Origin: Fusobacterium sp. DD2
Lineage (GTDB): Bacteria; Fusobacteriota; Fusobacteriia; Fusobacteriales; Fusobacteriaceae
Assembly: GCF_018205345.1 (NCBI RefSeq)
Contig: NZ_JADRHM010000022.1
Span: forward strand, 1-33,472
Reading direction: 5' to 3'
Length of the DNA stretch: 33,472 nucleotides
The notes beneath the pieces were generated by a model. That model ran no database searches. It was not told where the DNA came from and worked only from the letters and a program-made list of their open reading frames with translations. The position numbers and the translations under genes were made by a program. Below, one piece after another: positions 9,359 through 16,600 of the stretch (position 1 is its first letter; the number at the start of each line of letters is the position of its first letter).

Positions 9359-10588
9359 CTAATCAATTAAATAGTCCACGTGAATCATGACATCTTTTAT
9401 ATTTTCAAAATCAAGTATAAGTGACTCTCTTATACCATCTGCAAGGTTATGTGCATTGTATACTGTCATATCCTTTGGCACTCTTATGTGAAGGGACAAA
9501 AATATCTTATCTCCTGATTTTCTCATAAAGATATCATGTACATTTTTTACCTGGCTATTTTTTTCGATATATTCTTCAACACTATTTATAAATTCCTCAT
9601 CCTGTTTATCAAGTATAATATTAGAAGTTTCAAATATTATAGATACACCCTCTTTAAAAATAAGAAGTCCAACAATAACACTGACAATTATATCAAATAC
9701 AGGTGATACCCATATTGATAGTAAAATACCGATTATTACTCCACCTGATGAATACACATCACTTTTACTGTCTTTTGCATCAGCAATCAAAGCACTATTA
9801 TCAGTAGCTAATCCAACTTTCATCTTATATCTGTACATAAAAAATTTGACAACCATTGAAATCCCAGCCCAAAGTATTGTCATATATGAAGGAGTAGTCT
9901 CATAATCTCCGCTTATTAATATTCTTACACTTCCCTTTATAAGTTCAAAGGCAGTAATTAAAAGGAATAATCCCATCATATTCCCTATTATACTCTCTAT
10001 CTTTTCATGTCCATATGGATGTTCCTCATCTGCAGGTTTATTACTGAAATATATTCCAAGATATATAGCTGTTGAGCTTCCCACATCTGAAAGTGAATTG
10101 ACCCCATCTGAAATAAGGGCTCTTGATTCACCATATATTCCCCCTGCTATCTTTAAAACTGCCAGAAATATATTCTGAATAATAGATGAAAGAACAACTT
10201 TTTTCCCCTCTCTCATTCTCTCATTTTCCACAAGGATATTATCCAGTTCAAGACATCCATCTTTTTCTCTAAAACCATACTTTTTCAAAAATGAACCTAT
10301 GCTTTTATTGTTGCAAATTATCCTGTCTACATGCTTTTCTCTGGCGTGATTTACAACAAATTTTAAAATCTTTGTACCATAAGATTTATATCTCATTCCT
10401 GCTCTTACAAAAACCCTTTCAAGAGTGTAACTGTTATCCCCAACATTTACAAGAGCATATCCTATGATATTCCCATTTTCATGTATACAAAAATAACTTC
10501 CCTTCTCCTCATCAATAAAATCATGGTCCATTTCATGCAATTCTACTAAATCTTTTTTCATTTCATTAAAATTGAAAATTTTATACAT
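9359..10588 (-). CDS. GNAT acetyltransferase-like domain fused to a CDF cation-efflux transporter
   Basis: Two-part protein. Residues about 1-125 have a GNAT look: GNIIGYALVNVG, LERVFVRAGMRYKSYGTKIL (a degenerate acetyl-CoA loop) and a C-terminal FLKKYGFREKDGCLEL. Residues about 128-409 are a full-length cation diffusion facilitator with SDGVNSLSDVGSS in TM2, ADEEHPYGHEKIESI, ADAKDSKSDVYSS in TM5 and a cytoplasmic ferredoxin-like tail. The metal-site positions read Asn164/Asp168 and Asp273/Asp277, the N-D-D-D pattern linked to Mn exporters of the MntE type rather than the H/D-D-H-D of Zn exporters (inference). ATG 10588 has GGGGGT 5 nt upstream; the ffs 3' end lies about 17 nt upstream. Substrate unproven. 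Confidence 0.85.
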   Translation of the reverse strand: MYKIFNFNEMKKDLVELHEMDHDFIDEEKGSYFCIHENGNIIGYALVNVGDNSYTLERVFVRAGMRYKSYGTKILKFVVNHAREKHVDRIICNNKSIGSFLKKYGFREKDGCLELDNILVENERMREGKKVVLSSIIQNIFLAVLKIAGGIYGESRALISDGVNSLSDVGSSTAIYLGIYFSNKPADEEHPYGHEKIESIIGNMMGLFLLITAFELIKGSVRILISGDYETTPSYMTILWAGISMVVKFFMYRYKMKVGLATDNSALIADAKDSKSDVYSSGGVIIGILLSIWVSPVFDIIVSVIVGLLIFKEGVSIIFETSNIILDKQDEEFINSVEEYIEKNSQVKNVHDIFMRKSGDKIFLSLHIRVPKDMTVYNAHNLADGIRESLILDFENIKDVMIHVDYLID

Positions 10589-10605
10589 AATTGACCCCCA
10601 TTTAT

Positions 10606-10733
10606 AAAAAAAGCCATGAAAACCAAAGAGGCAGTATCATATACCCGTAACAAATGCCTTAGTGCTGCTTCCTCCCGGACCTGACACGGTTCGACACCGC
10701 TACGCCATACGATTCCTCTCCGATTTCCATGAC
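10606..10733 (-). ncRNA. ffs: Small bacterial signal recognition particle RNA (4.5S type)
   Basis: The minus strand carries the diagnostic SRP loop: GTGTCAGGTCCG, then GGAGGAAGCAGCAC, flanked by GGCGTAGCG and by CTAAGG. The 5' segment GTCATGGAAATC pairs with the 3' segment GGTTTTCATGGC, closing a single long hairpin of about 120 nt, and a run of seven T follows. This is the short, Alu-less form with the conserved tetraloop region that binds Ffh. The predicted 5' end (10733) lies 6 bases after a TATAAT box. Any reading frame across it is spurious. Confidence 0.95.
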
Positions 10734-10738
10734 AACTA

Positions 10739-10767
10739 ATTATAACAATAAAACTAAAATTCGTCAA
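10739..10767 (-). promoter_or_regulatory. ffs promoter (sigma-70 type)
   Basis: On the minus strand: TTGACG (10762-10767), a 17-base spacer and TATAAT (10739-10744), with the predicted RNA start 6 bases later. It begins 10 bases after the stop of the upstream gene. It is also the nearest strong promoter to the GNAT-CDF/lpx genes. Confidence 0.85.
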
Positions 10768-10776
10768 ACTTTTTTT

Positions 10777-12498
10777 CTACTTGAATATTTTATCTATAAG
10801 TTTTTCTGTAAAATCATCCTCTCCCTTGATATTAAACTTATCTAAAACATCCTGGATTTTATCTAAATATTTGCTCTGCTCATCAAATTGTCCTTCCAAC
10901 TGTTCTAGGGCTTTTTTATTATCAGTTGTCAAAGCTTTTCTATATTGTTCCAGATTTTGTCTTCCCTCTCTTAACATATCCTGAGTAATCTTATCTCTCA
11001 TATATCCCTTTTCTGAGTTAAGTGCTTTCATAATCTCTTGAGACAGGTTACTTTGAAGTTCAAGTTTACCTGAAGCTGAACTGTATTTGTATTTTACATT
11101 TCCAACTTTTACTTCACTTAATAAAGGTATAATCATATCTTTAAGGAATGGATTTTTTATTCTTAATTTTTGACTTATCTCATTACCATTTAATTTCATC
11201 TTGTGGATATACACATCACCTTTAAGGTATATGTTATCCCTTGTAAGGGTAATATTTTTCTTTAGTCCTGCCTGACCAGAAATTACATATTTATGAAGTA
11301 CCTCTAAATCCTCAAGGTCTGAGAAATCAAATTTTGAAATATCTATTGATATATCTCCTTCAAGTCTCTTTAGATTTATAACTCCATCAACTTCACCATG
11401 GCTCTTATCTGAATCAGCTTTTAATGAGAAATCAATATCATTTAGATTTTTAGATAATCTGCTAGAGATATTATTTATCTGTCCCTCTACAACTACTCCG
11501 TAAAGTTCTGTTTTTAATACTATCTCCTCAGCAAAGAACTCCCAAACATCCTCTTGTGTCATATCTTCATCACGTCTTAATTCAAGCTCTTTCATAAGAG
11601 TTCTGTATCTTTCTACAAATTCATCTATACTTTCTTTATATATATCATTTAAATAGAAGTTTACCAGTGAGTCTAAATCAAGTACAATTAACTGTCCTCT
11701 ATCTACTATCTCATTTACAGCACTCTCAAGACTTCTATCCATATCTTCATTTAGAATAATCTGTTGAAACTCATCTTTCATAGTCTCTCTATTTATAACT
11801 AATTCTTTACTTAGATTTTTAAAAGAGTGTGCAGCATTTCTTACTGCCTTTTCCATTCTTAATATCTGTAATGGATTTTTCTCCTTTGAAATCTTTTCAT
11901 AAGTGTCTTTTATAACCTTGTAGTCTGGTGTGTTTTCAAGAGATTTTATTCTTTTTTCCCAGTAGTGTTTTCTCTCATTTAAGACTCCTTCAGTATCCTC
12001 ATATTTTGCCTGAATCAAATCTTTTATAAGACCTTTACTTACATTTGCTCTGGCAGATATAAGTTCTTCTAAATCCTCTACTGCACTATTTTTAGCAGCA
12101 TCAAGATTTGGTACTTCTACAGGAGCAGTCTCATCATCTCTCACCATATCTCCTATACTTCCATCAGTAGTTCTGTCAGTCATAAAGTTTATTCCTGAAA
12201 ATTCAGCTTTGCTGATAAGAATCTTTTTATCCTTAAAATAGATATCGTAATCAGCTTCAAACTTATCAATTGACACAAAATTCTTTAATGTATTCTTTCT
12301 ACTTGTAAAATCAATACCTCTTATAATGATATTTTTAGAAAATGGTGAAAAATCAACTTCACTAATATCTACTTTTCCTTTATTAATTTCAGTTAATTTT
12401 ACTTCTAATACTTTTCTCACTATGAAGTTTCTTGCAAGAAATACTCCTGCAATAAGTCCCAATATTACAAGTACAGCTATCATCAACTTCTTTTTCAT
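10777..12498 (-). CDS. Uncharacterised single-TM envelope protein (TIGR03545/AsmA-like)
   Basis: Function unknown. Residues about 5-25 form one N-terminal transmembrane anchor (KKKLMIAVLVILGLIAGVFL) and the rest of the 573 residues would be periplasmic. The segment ISEVDFSPFSKNIIIRGIDF and later short beta-strand blocks recall AsmA/DUF748-type proteins, with a long charged helical middle (about residues 140-320). The overall plan looks like the family TIGR03545 of outer-membrane bacteria, but I assign that from memory and with caution. I start at ATG 12498, which has AAGGGGGA 4 nt upstream; a TTG at 12516 has no site. It overlaps the ribosome binding zone with the end of the ylmH-like gene, so the two are probably co-transcribed. 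Confidence 0.7.
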   Translation of the reverse strand: MKKKLMIAVLVILGLIAGVFLARNFIVRKVLEVKLTEINKGKVDISEVDFSPFSKNIIIRGIDFTSRKNTLKNFVSIDKFEADYDIYFKDKKILISKAEFSGINFMTDRTTDGSIGDMVRDDETAPVEVPNLDAAKNSAVEDLEELISARANVSKGLIKDLIQAKYEDTEGVLNERKHYWEKRIKSLENTPDYKVIKDTYEKISKEKNPLQILRMEKAVRNAAHSFKNLSKELVINRETMKDEFQQIILNEDMDRSLESAVNEIVDRGQLIVLDLDSLVNFYLNDIYKESIDEFVERYRTLMKELELRRDEDMTQEDVWEFFAEEIVLKTELYGVVVEGQINNISSRLSKNLNDIDFSLKADSDKSHGEVDGVINLKRLEGDISIDISKFDFSDLEDLEVLHKYVISGQAGLKKNITLTRDNIYLKGDVYIHKMKLNGNEISQKLRIKNPFLKDMIIPLLSEVKVGNVKYKYSSASGKLELQSNLSQEIMKALNSEKGYMRDKITQDMLREGRQNLEQYRKALTTDNKKALEQLEGQFDEQSKYLDKIQDVLDKFNIKGEDDFTEKLIDKIFK

Positions 12499-12508
12499 TA
12501 TTTCCCCC

Positions 12509-13279
12509 TTAAACAAATTTTTTTACAAAAATTCTCAGTTTTCCTTTTTTACTCTCCCCATTTTGTTTTTCAAAAATATATTTACCATTTTTTCTTATAG
12601 TTATAATATCTCCCTCTTTTATCTCAGCACTCTTATCTCTTACTTGAACATAGTTTATACTCACATCCCCATTATTGATGAGGTCAAGTCCTTTAGTTCT
12701 GGATAAATTAGCAACTGCAGATACCATATTATCAAGTCTTAAGGAGCTTACTGTTTCATTTATCTCTTCAAATTTTGACTGAGGAATACTGCTTCTGTCA
12801 ATCTCTTCTATCTCTACAGGATTTCTTCCTACTACATCAAGTTTTTCTTTAATAACAGCATATATCTCCTCTCCAGCTATACCGTAACAGGAGTCCTCTT
12901 CCACAATCAAATCACCCATAAGTTCTCTTTTAATTCCCAGTCCCATAATACTTCCAAGATAATCCTTATGTTCCAATGCTTTAAATTTTGATTTGTTAGT
13001 TATTTTAAAATATCTCACTGAAAATTCTAAAATATCTTTATACTCTTCAGGATATATCCCAATCATATTTTTTTCACAATTTTCATTTAGGCCACACAAT
13101 GCAAATCTGATATTTCCAATACTCATATCACTTACCTTTTTACAAAGCTGTGGTGGAAAAAAATACTTTGTATATACTGGATAGTCTATATTCTCGCATA
13201 ACTCAATATCATCACAGAGAGAAGCTATTAAAAACTCATCAATCTCTGAAAACATATTCTGAAATTTTTTCCTGTCCAA
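12509..13279 (-). CDS. YlmH-like S4-domain RNA-binding protein
   Basis: An N-terminal region of about 170 residues with GLGIKRELMGDLIVEEDSCY is followed by a C-terminal S4 domain (about residues 180-250: SLRLDNMVSAVANLSRTKGL, then DVSINYVQVRD and EGDIITIRKNGKY). This is the YlmH architecture; in Bacillus YlmH-type proteins bind ribosomes and act in ribosome-associated quality control, but in many genomes the gene lies by cell-division genes, which are absent here. Start TTG 13279 has GGAGGT 5 nt upstream. It is the first gene of the leftward set, divergent from pssA. Confidence 0.88.
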   Translation of the reverse strand: MDRKKFQNMFSEIDEFLIASLCDDIELCENIDYPVYTKYFFPPQLCKKVSDMSIGNIRFALCGLNENCEKNMIGIYPEEYKDILEFSVRYFKITNKSKFKALEHKDYLGSIMGLGIKRELMGDLIVEEDSCYGIAGEEIYAVIKEKLDVVGRNPVEIEEIDRSSIPQSKFEEINETVSSLRLDNMVSAVANLSRTKGLDLINNGDVSINYVQVRDKSAEIKEGDIITIRKNGKYIFEKQNGESKKGKLRIFVKKFV

Positions 13280-13312
13280 AGTCTACCTCCAATATATAGT
13301 AATATATCTTAT

Positions 13313-13318
13313 ATTATA
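13313..13318 (-). promoter_or_regulatory. Possible -10 box of the ylmH-like gene
   Basis: TATAAT on the minus strand, 34 bases before the TTG start. The best -35 candidates are poor (ATGAAA at 17 bases, TTGATG at 20), so this is only a suggestion. Confidence 0.4.
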
Positions 13319-13391
13319 CATTGAAATGGATTAAATTTCATCAACTTTTATTTTATTTTCATTTCTTAGTACCCCTTTTTTCACACTGATA

Positions 13392-13420
13392 TTGAAAAAA
13401 ACGTATTTTTATGTTAAAAT
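13392..13420 (+). promoter_or_regulatory. pssA promoter
   Basis: TTGAAA (13392-13397), a 17-base spacer and TAAAAT (13415-13420), 38 bases before the pssA start. AAGGAG follows at 13441-13446. Confidence 0.75.
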
Positions 13421-13457
13421 TCTGTAATATAACAAACGTTAAGGAGATGGATTTTAT

Positions 13458-14234
13458 ATGGTAAAAAGAAAATATATTGCTCCAAATGCAATTACAGCAG
13501 CGAACATGTTTTTAGGATATTTGAGTATCACTGCATCTATAAAAGGGGAATTTATTCAAGCTATATGGTTTATAATTTTAGCTATGGTATGTGATGGTTT
13601 AGATGGTAAAACTGCAAGAAAACTTGATGCTTTCAGTGAATTTGGTAAAGAGTTTGACTCTTTCTCTGACGCTGTATCTTTTGGACTTGCACCTAGTTTC
13701 TTAGTTTATACTACACTTTCTGCAATTAACCCAACAAACTCTTTCATACTGCCAGTTTCATTTATATATGCACTATGTGGGGTAATGAGACTTGTTAAAT
13801 TTAATATTGTTACAGTAGCATCTAATGAAAAAGATGACTTCAGCGGTATGCCTATTCCAAATGCAGCAGCTATGGTATGTTCATACTTACTTGCTTCTCA
13901 CTATCTACAAAAAAACTTCGGTATTGATATGTTTAATGTAGAGATATTTATGGCAATCACTGTTATTGCAGCTGTGCTAATGGTAAGTACTATTAAATTT
14001 AAAACTCCAGACAGAGCATTCTCATTTATACCTAAAAAACTTGGTGGAGTATTCATAATAGTAATAATTGCTACACTTAAATACAGTTTATTTGTTGTTT
14101 CATTCTTCTATGTATTACTAAACCTATCTCACTTTGTTACAAAGGTATTTGAAGGAAATCGTGATGATAACGATAAAGAACTTATTGATGTAATTGAAGA
14201 AGTAACAGATGAGGAAGAAGAAGAGAAAAAATAG
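13458..14234 (+). CDS. pssA: CDP-diacylglycerol-serine O-phosphatidyltransferase
   Basis: Makes phosphatidylserine, the precursor of phosphatidylethanolamine, in the inner membrane. Seen: the complete CDP-alcohol phosphatidyltransferase motif with Asp46, Asp49, Gly50, Ala53, Arg54, Gly63, Asp67 and Asp71 in CDGLDGKTARKLDAFSEFGK and the following FDSFSD; about six to seven hydrophobic helices; the GMPIPNAAA segment typical of the PssA branch. At 258 residues it is the Bacillus-like short form. The last 20 or so residues are almost all acidic (from NRDDNDKEL to EEEEEKK), an unusual soluble tail. ATG 13458 has AAGGAG 11 nt upstream. Confidence 0.95.
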   Translation: MVKRKYIAPNAITAANMFLGYLSITASIKGEFIQAIWFIILAMVCDGLDGKTARKLDAFSEFGKEFDSFSDAVSFGLAPSFLVYTTLSAINPTNSFILPVSFIYALCGVMRLVKFNIVTVASNEKDDFSGMPIPNAAAMVCSYLLASHYLQKNFGIDMFNVEIFMAITVIAAVLMVSTIKFKTPDRAFSFIPKKLGGVFIIVIIATLKYSLFVVSFFYVLLNLSHFVTKVFEGNRDDNDKELIDVIEEVTDEEEEEKK

Positions 14235-14256
14235 GATATTAACTTTTTATTCTTAT

Positions 14257-14283
14257 AAGGATGGCAACTGCCATCCTTTTTTT
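14257..14283 (+). terminator. Intrinsic terminator after pssA
   Basis: Perfect inverted repeat AAGGATGGCA / TGCCATCCTT (14257-14266 with 14269-14278) followed by a T run to 14283. It lies 22 bases past the pssA stop and 20 bases before the rpoN start, so rpoN is reached by read-through or by a promoter that overlaps the hairpin. Confidence 0.9.
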
Positions 14284-14303
14284 ACTAATGGAATGGTGAT
14301 TTT

Positions 14304-15533
14304 TTGGATTTTAAACTGAATTTGAAACAGGAACAGAAACTTATTCTTACCCAGGAGATGCAGACATCTATAAATATATTACAGATGTCTATGACAGATT
14401 TAAAAAAATATATTGAAAATGAAACTAAGTCAAATCCTGCTGTAGAGGTAGTCTATAAAAGTGGAAATCTCAAAAACAGAGATGAAGAGGAGAGTAATCC
14501 TCTTGATATATTAAGTGATGAGGAGACTCTAACTGATGTTTTAGAAGAGCAACTGAGGTATCTATCTCTTGATGATATTACAAAAGAGGTATGTATCTTT
14601 ATAATCAACAATCTGGATCACAGAGGATATCTGGGACTTCCTAAAGAGGAGATAATAAAATTCTTTGATATCTCTTCTATACAGCTTAAAAATGCTTTTA
14701 ACATCATCTATACTCTTGACCCTAAAGGTGTAGGAGCAGAAAATTTAAAAGATTGTCTTAAGATACAGCTAAGAGATAAGAACTATGAGGATAGTACAAT
14801 TTATAAAATAATTGATTATTATCTTGAGGATTTAGCACTTCAAAAATTTGATTCTATAGGAGAGGAACTTGGGATAGCTGGAGAAAAAGTCAAATCATAT
14901 CTCTACGATATCCAGAAACTCAATCCAATACCTGCCAGAGGTTACTATACAGGTTCAAATTCAAATTTTGTCATACCAGACGCAACTATATATACTGAAA
15001 ATGGAAAACTCCAGTTTAGTATAAATGAGGACCTCATGCCAAAGGTATATGTAAATACCTCATATAAAGCTGATACTCCTCAGGGAAAAAGATATTTAGA
15101 GCGTATTTCATATATAAGTAAAAGTATAGAAAGACGACGTGATACACTTAATAGACTTCTTGAAAATCTGATTTTAAAGCAGGAAGATTTCTTTTTTAAA
15201 GGTAAAAAGTTTTTAAAAACTCTTACAATGAAAGAGGTAGCTCATGATCTTGAGCTCCATGAATCAACTATTTCCAGAGCTGTAAATGATAAGTATCTGG
15301 ATACTCCTCAGGGAATAATATCTATGAAATCTCTATTTATACTTGATGCCAATGTAAACAGAATAAAAGATAAGATAGAGGAGATAATAGAAAATGAAAA
15401 TAGAAAATATCCATTTTCAGATACTCAGATTGCACAGCTTCTTGAAAAAGCAGGTTTTACAATAGCTAGAAGAACAGTTGCAAAATATCGTGAAGAAATT
15501 GGCTATGATTCAAGTAGAAAACGCAAAAAATGA
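14304..15533 (+). CDS. rpoN: RNA polymerase sigma-54 factor
   Basis: Directs RNA polymerase to -24/-12 promoters and needs an AAA+ activator. Seen: Gln/Leu-rich region I (KQEQKLILTQEMQTSINILQ), an acidic linker, core-binding region, helix-turn-helix (TMKEVAHDLELHESTISRAV) and the RpoN box ARRTVAKYRE near residue 388. At 409 residues it is on the short side of the family, mostly by a brief acidic linker. Start TTG 14304 fits the usual first residues; the ribosome site is weak (GGTGA 5-6 nt upstream), which would keep levels low. No sigma-54 activator is in this window. Confidence 0.95.
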   Translation: MDFKLNLKQEQKLILTQEMQTSINILQMSMTDLKKYIENETKSNPAVEVVYKSGNLKNRDEEESNPLDILSDEETLTDVLEEQLRYLSLDDITKEVCIFIINNLDHRGYLGLPKEEIIKFFDISSIQLKNAFNIIYTLDPKGVGAENLKDCLKIQLRDKNYEDSTIYKIIDYYLEDLALQKFDSIGEELGIAGEKVKSYLYDIQKLNPIPARGYYTGSNSNFVIPDATIYTENGKLQFSINEDLMPKVYVNTSYKADTPQGKRYLERISYISKSIERRRDTLNRLLENLILKQEDFFFKGKKFLKTLTMKEVAHDLELHESTISRAVNDKYLDTPQGIISMKSLFILDANVNRIKDKIEEIIENENRKYPFSDTQIAQLLEKAGFTIARRTVAKYREEIGYDSSRKRKK

Positions 15534-15536
15534 CCT

Positions 15537-15565
15537 TTGACACCTCTATTTTTTTATATTAAGAT
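15537..15565 (+). promoter_or_regulatory. Promoter of the small secreted protein gene
   Basis: TTGACA (15537-15542), 17 bases, TAAGAT (15560-15565). It begins 4 bases after the rpoN stop and 81 bases before the ATG at 15618. Confidence 0.7.
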
Positions 15566-15617
15566 AAACTATAAATGTTTTGTATCAAACTATATAAATA
15601 TATCAAAAGGAGTTGCT

Positions 15618-16151
15618 ATGTTTAAAAAATTATTGCTTGTATCTTTTTTTATTTTCAGCACTGTTTTTGCTTATGGACAAAGTGTTGAAAAATATCAAAA
15701 AACTAATGAAGTGGAGATACAGAAATCTATTTCAGATCTTAATAAACAAAATAAAAGTATCGCTGTTATTGCTGCTGATATTTTCTCAGCAGATGCTTTT
15801 TTACAGGCTATGCCTAATGCTAAAAAAGGAAAAGTAAATGAACTATTTTTATTACTTCCAGATGCTAAATTATTTAAAAATAATATTGCAGCTGTAAGTA
15901 CAAAAGTAAAAAATGTTTATGTAATATTCAGTAATAGTCCACTTACAGAGAAATATCTTGAAAATAGAAGTTATCCTGAATACTTAAATATTGGAGCGAT
16001 AGAACCTATAGACAACGTAAAAATCTACACTTTACCAATTGATAGAGGATTGGAAAGTCATATTGTAAAGGATTCTATGAATAAAAATGTTCTGGATACT
16101 GACCTATATAAATTGGTAGAAAAATCTGGACTATATATAATTCAGGAATAA
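15618..16151 (+). CDS. Secreted protein of unknown function
   Basis: I do not recognise the family. ATG 15618 has AAAAGGAG 5 nt upstream; an in-frame ATG-less extension to 15537 is discounted. Residues 1-19 form a signal peptide (FKKLLLVSFFIFSTVFA) with a likely cleavage after VFA. The mature 158 residues alternate short hydrophobic beta-strands and helices (SIAVIAADIFSADAFLQAM, VKNVYVIFSN) and lack Cys, so it is probably a soluble periplasmic or exported protein. It has its own promoter and terminator, and faces the adhesin gene tail to tail. Confidence 0.8.
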   Translation: MFKKLLLVSFFIFSTVFAYGQSVEKYQKTNEVEIQKSISDLNKQNKSIAVIAADIFSADAFLQAMPNAKKGKVNELFLLLPDAKLFKNNIAAVSTKVKNVYVIFSNSPLTEKYLENRSYPEYLNIGAIEPIDNVKIYTLPIDRGLESHIVKDSMNKNVLDTDLYKLVEKSGLYIIQE

Positions 16152-16170
16152 TATAAGAATAAATAAAAAT

Positions 16171-16205
16171 AAAGCTGATAGGAATAAATCCTGTCAGCTT
16201 TTTAT
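16171..16205 (+). terminator. Intrinsic terminator of the small secreted protein gene
   Basis: AAAGCTGATAGGA and TCCTGTCAGCTTT form a 13-pair stem with one G-T pair around an ATAAA loop, followed by T-rich sequence. Confidence 0.88.
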
Positions 16206-16222
16206 TTTTTTGTATAATAAGG

Positions 16223-16254
16223 AAAAAAAGATGCCGGCATAAAATACCGACATC
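16223..16254 (-). terminator. Intrinsic terminator of the adhesin gene
   Basis: On the minus strand GATGTCGGTA and TGCCGGCATC pair over 10 positions (two G-T pairs) around a TTTTA loop and are followed by seven T (16223-16229). It lies 36 bases past the adhesin stop and is back to back with the plus-strand terminator at 16171. Confidence 0.88.
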
Positions 16255-16289
16255 CCTTTTGGTATGTGAATTCTTAATAGAGTCTAACT

Positions 16290-16600
16290 CTATTTAAGAT
16301 CAAATCTCCATGATGCTCCAACTGAGTACATAGAAGAACTATGTGATCCTGGAGTAAGTGATACTTTAGCATTGATACGTAAGTCCTGTGTAGGTGCTGC
16401 CTGAACTCCAACTGCCACTGCCTGAGTACCTTCATATCCTCCAACTGCCACTGCCTGAGTACCTTCATATCCTCCAACTGCTGCTCCAACTGTAGCCTGA
16501 TTTACTCCAATTTCCATGAAGTTTATACCTGCCATAGCTGCTGCATTTGCAAGTCCTTTATTAACTTTAGTTTCAAGTTTTGAGATTCTTTGACTGTTTT
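16290..16600 (-). other. YadA-type membrane anchor domain of the adhesin
   Basis: A last coiled-coil neck (SQRISKLETKVNKGLANAAA) leads into GINFMEIGVNQATVGAAVGG, repeated GYEGTQAVAVG, DLRINAKVSLTPG and the terminal YSVGASWRFDLK, with aromatic C-terminal residues as expected for a four-strand-per-subunit trimeric barrel. Confidence 0.93.

Noticed and set aside
10558-10767. Minus-strand frame of 69 codons
   Set aside because: It runs straight through the SRP RNA and its promoter and has no ribosome binding site.
12326-12706. Plus-strand frame of 126 codons
   Set aside because: Antisense to two well-supported genes and without a start signal.
13280-16290. Sigma-54 (-24/-12) promoters near rpoN
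   Set aside because: Reading the gaps around rpoN I saw no convincing GG-N10-GC element with the usual flanks.
16274-16489. Minus-strand frame with the repeat QLEDMKVLRQW
   Set aside because: It is the other frame of the 33-bp duplication in the anchor, not a gene.
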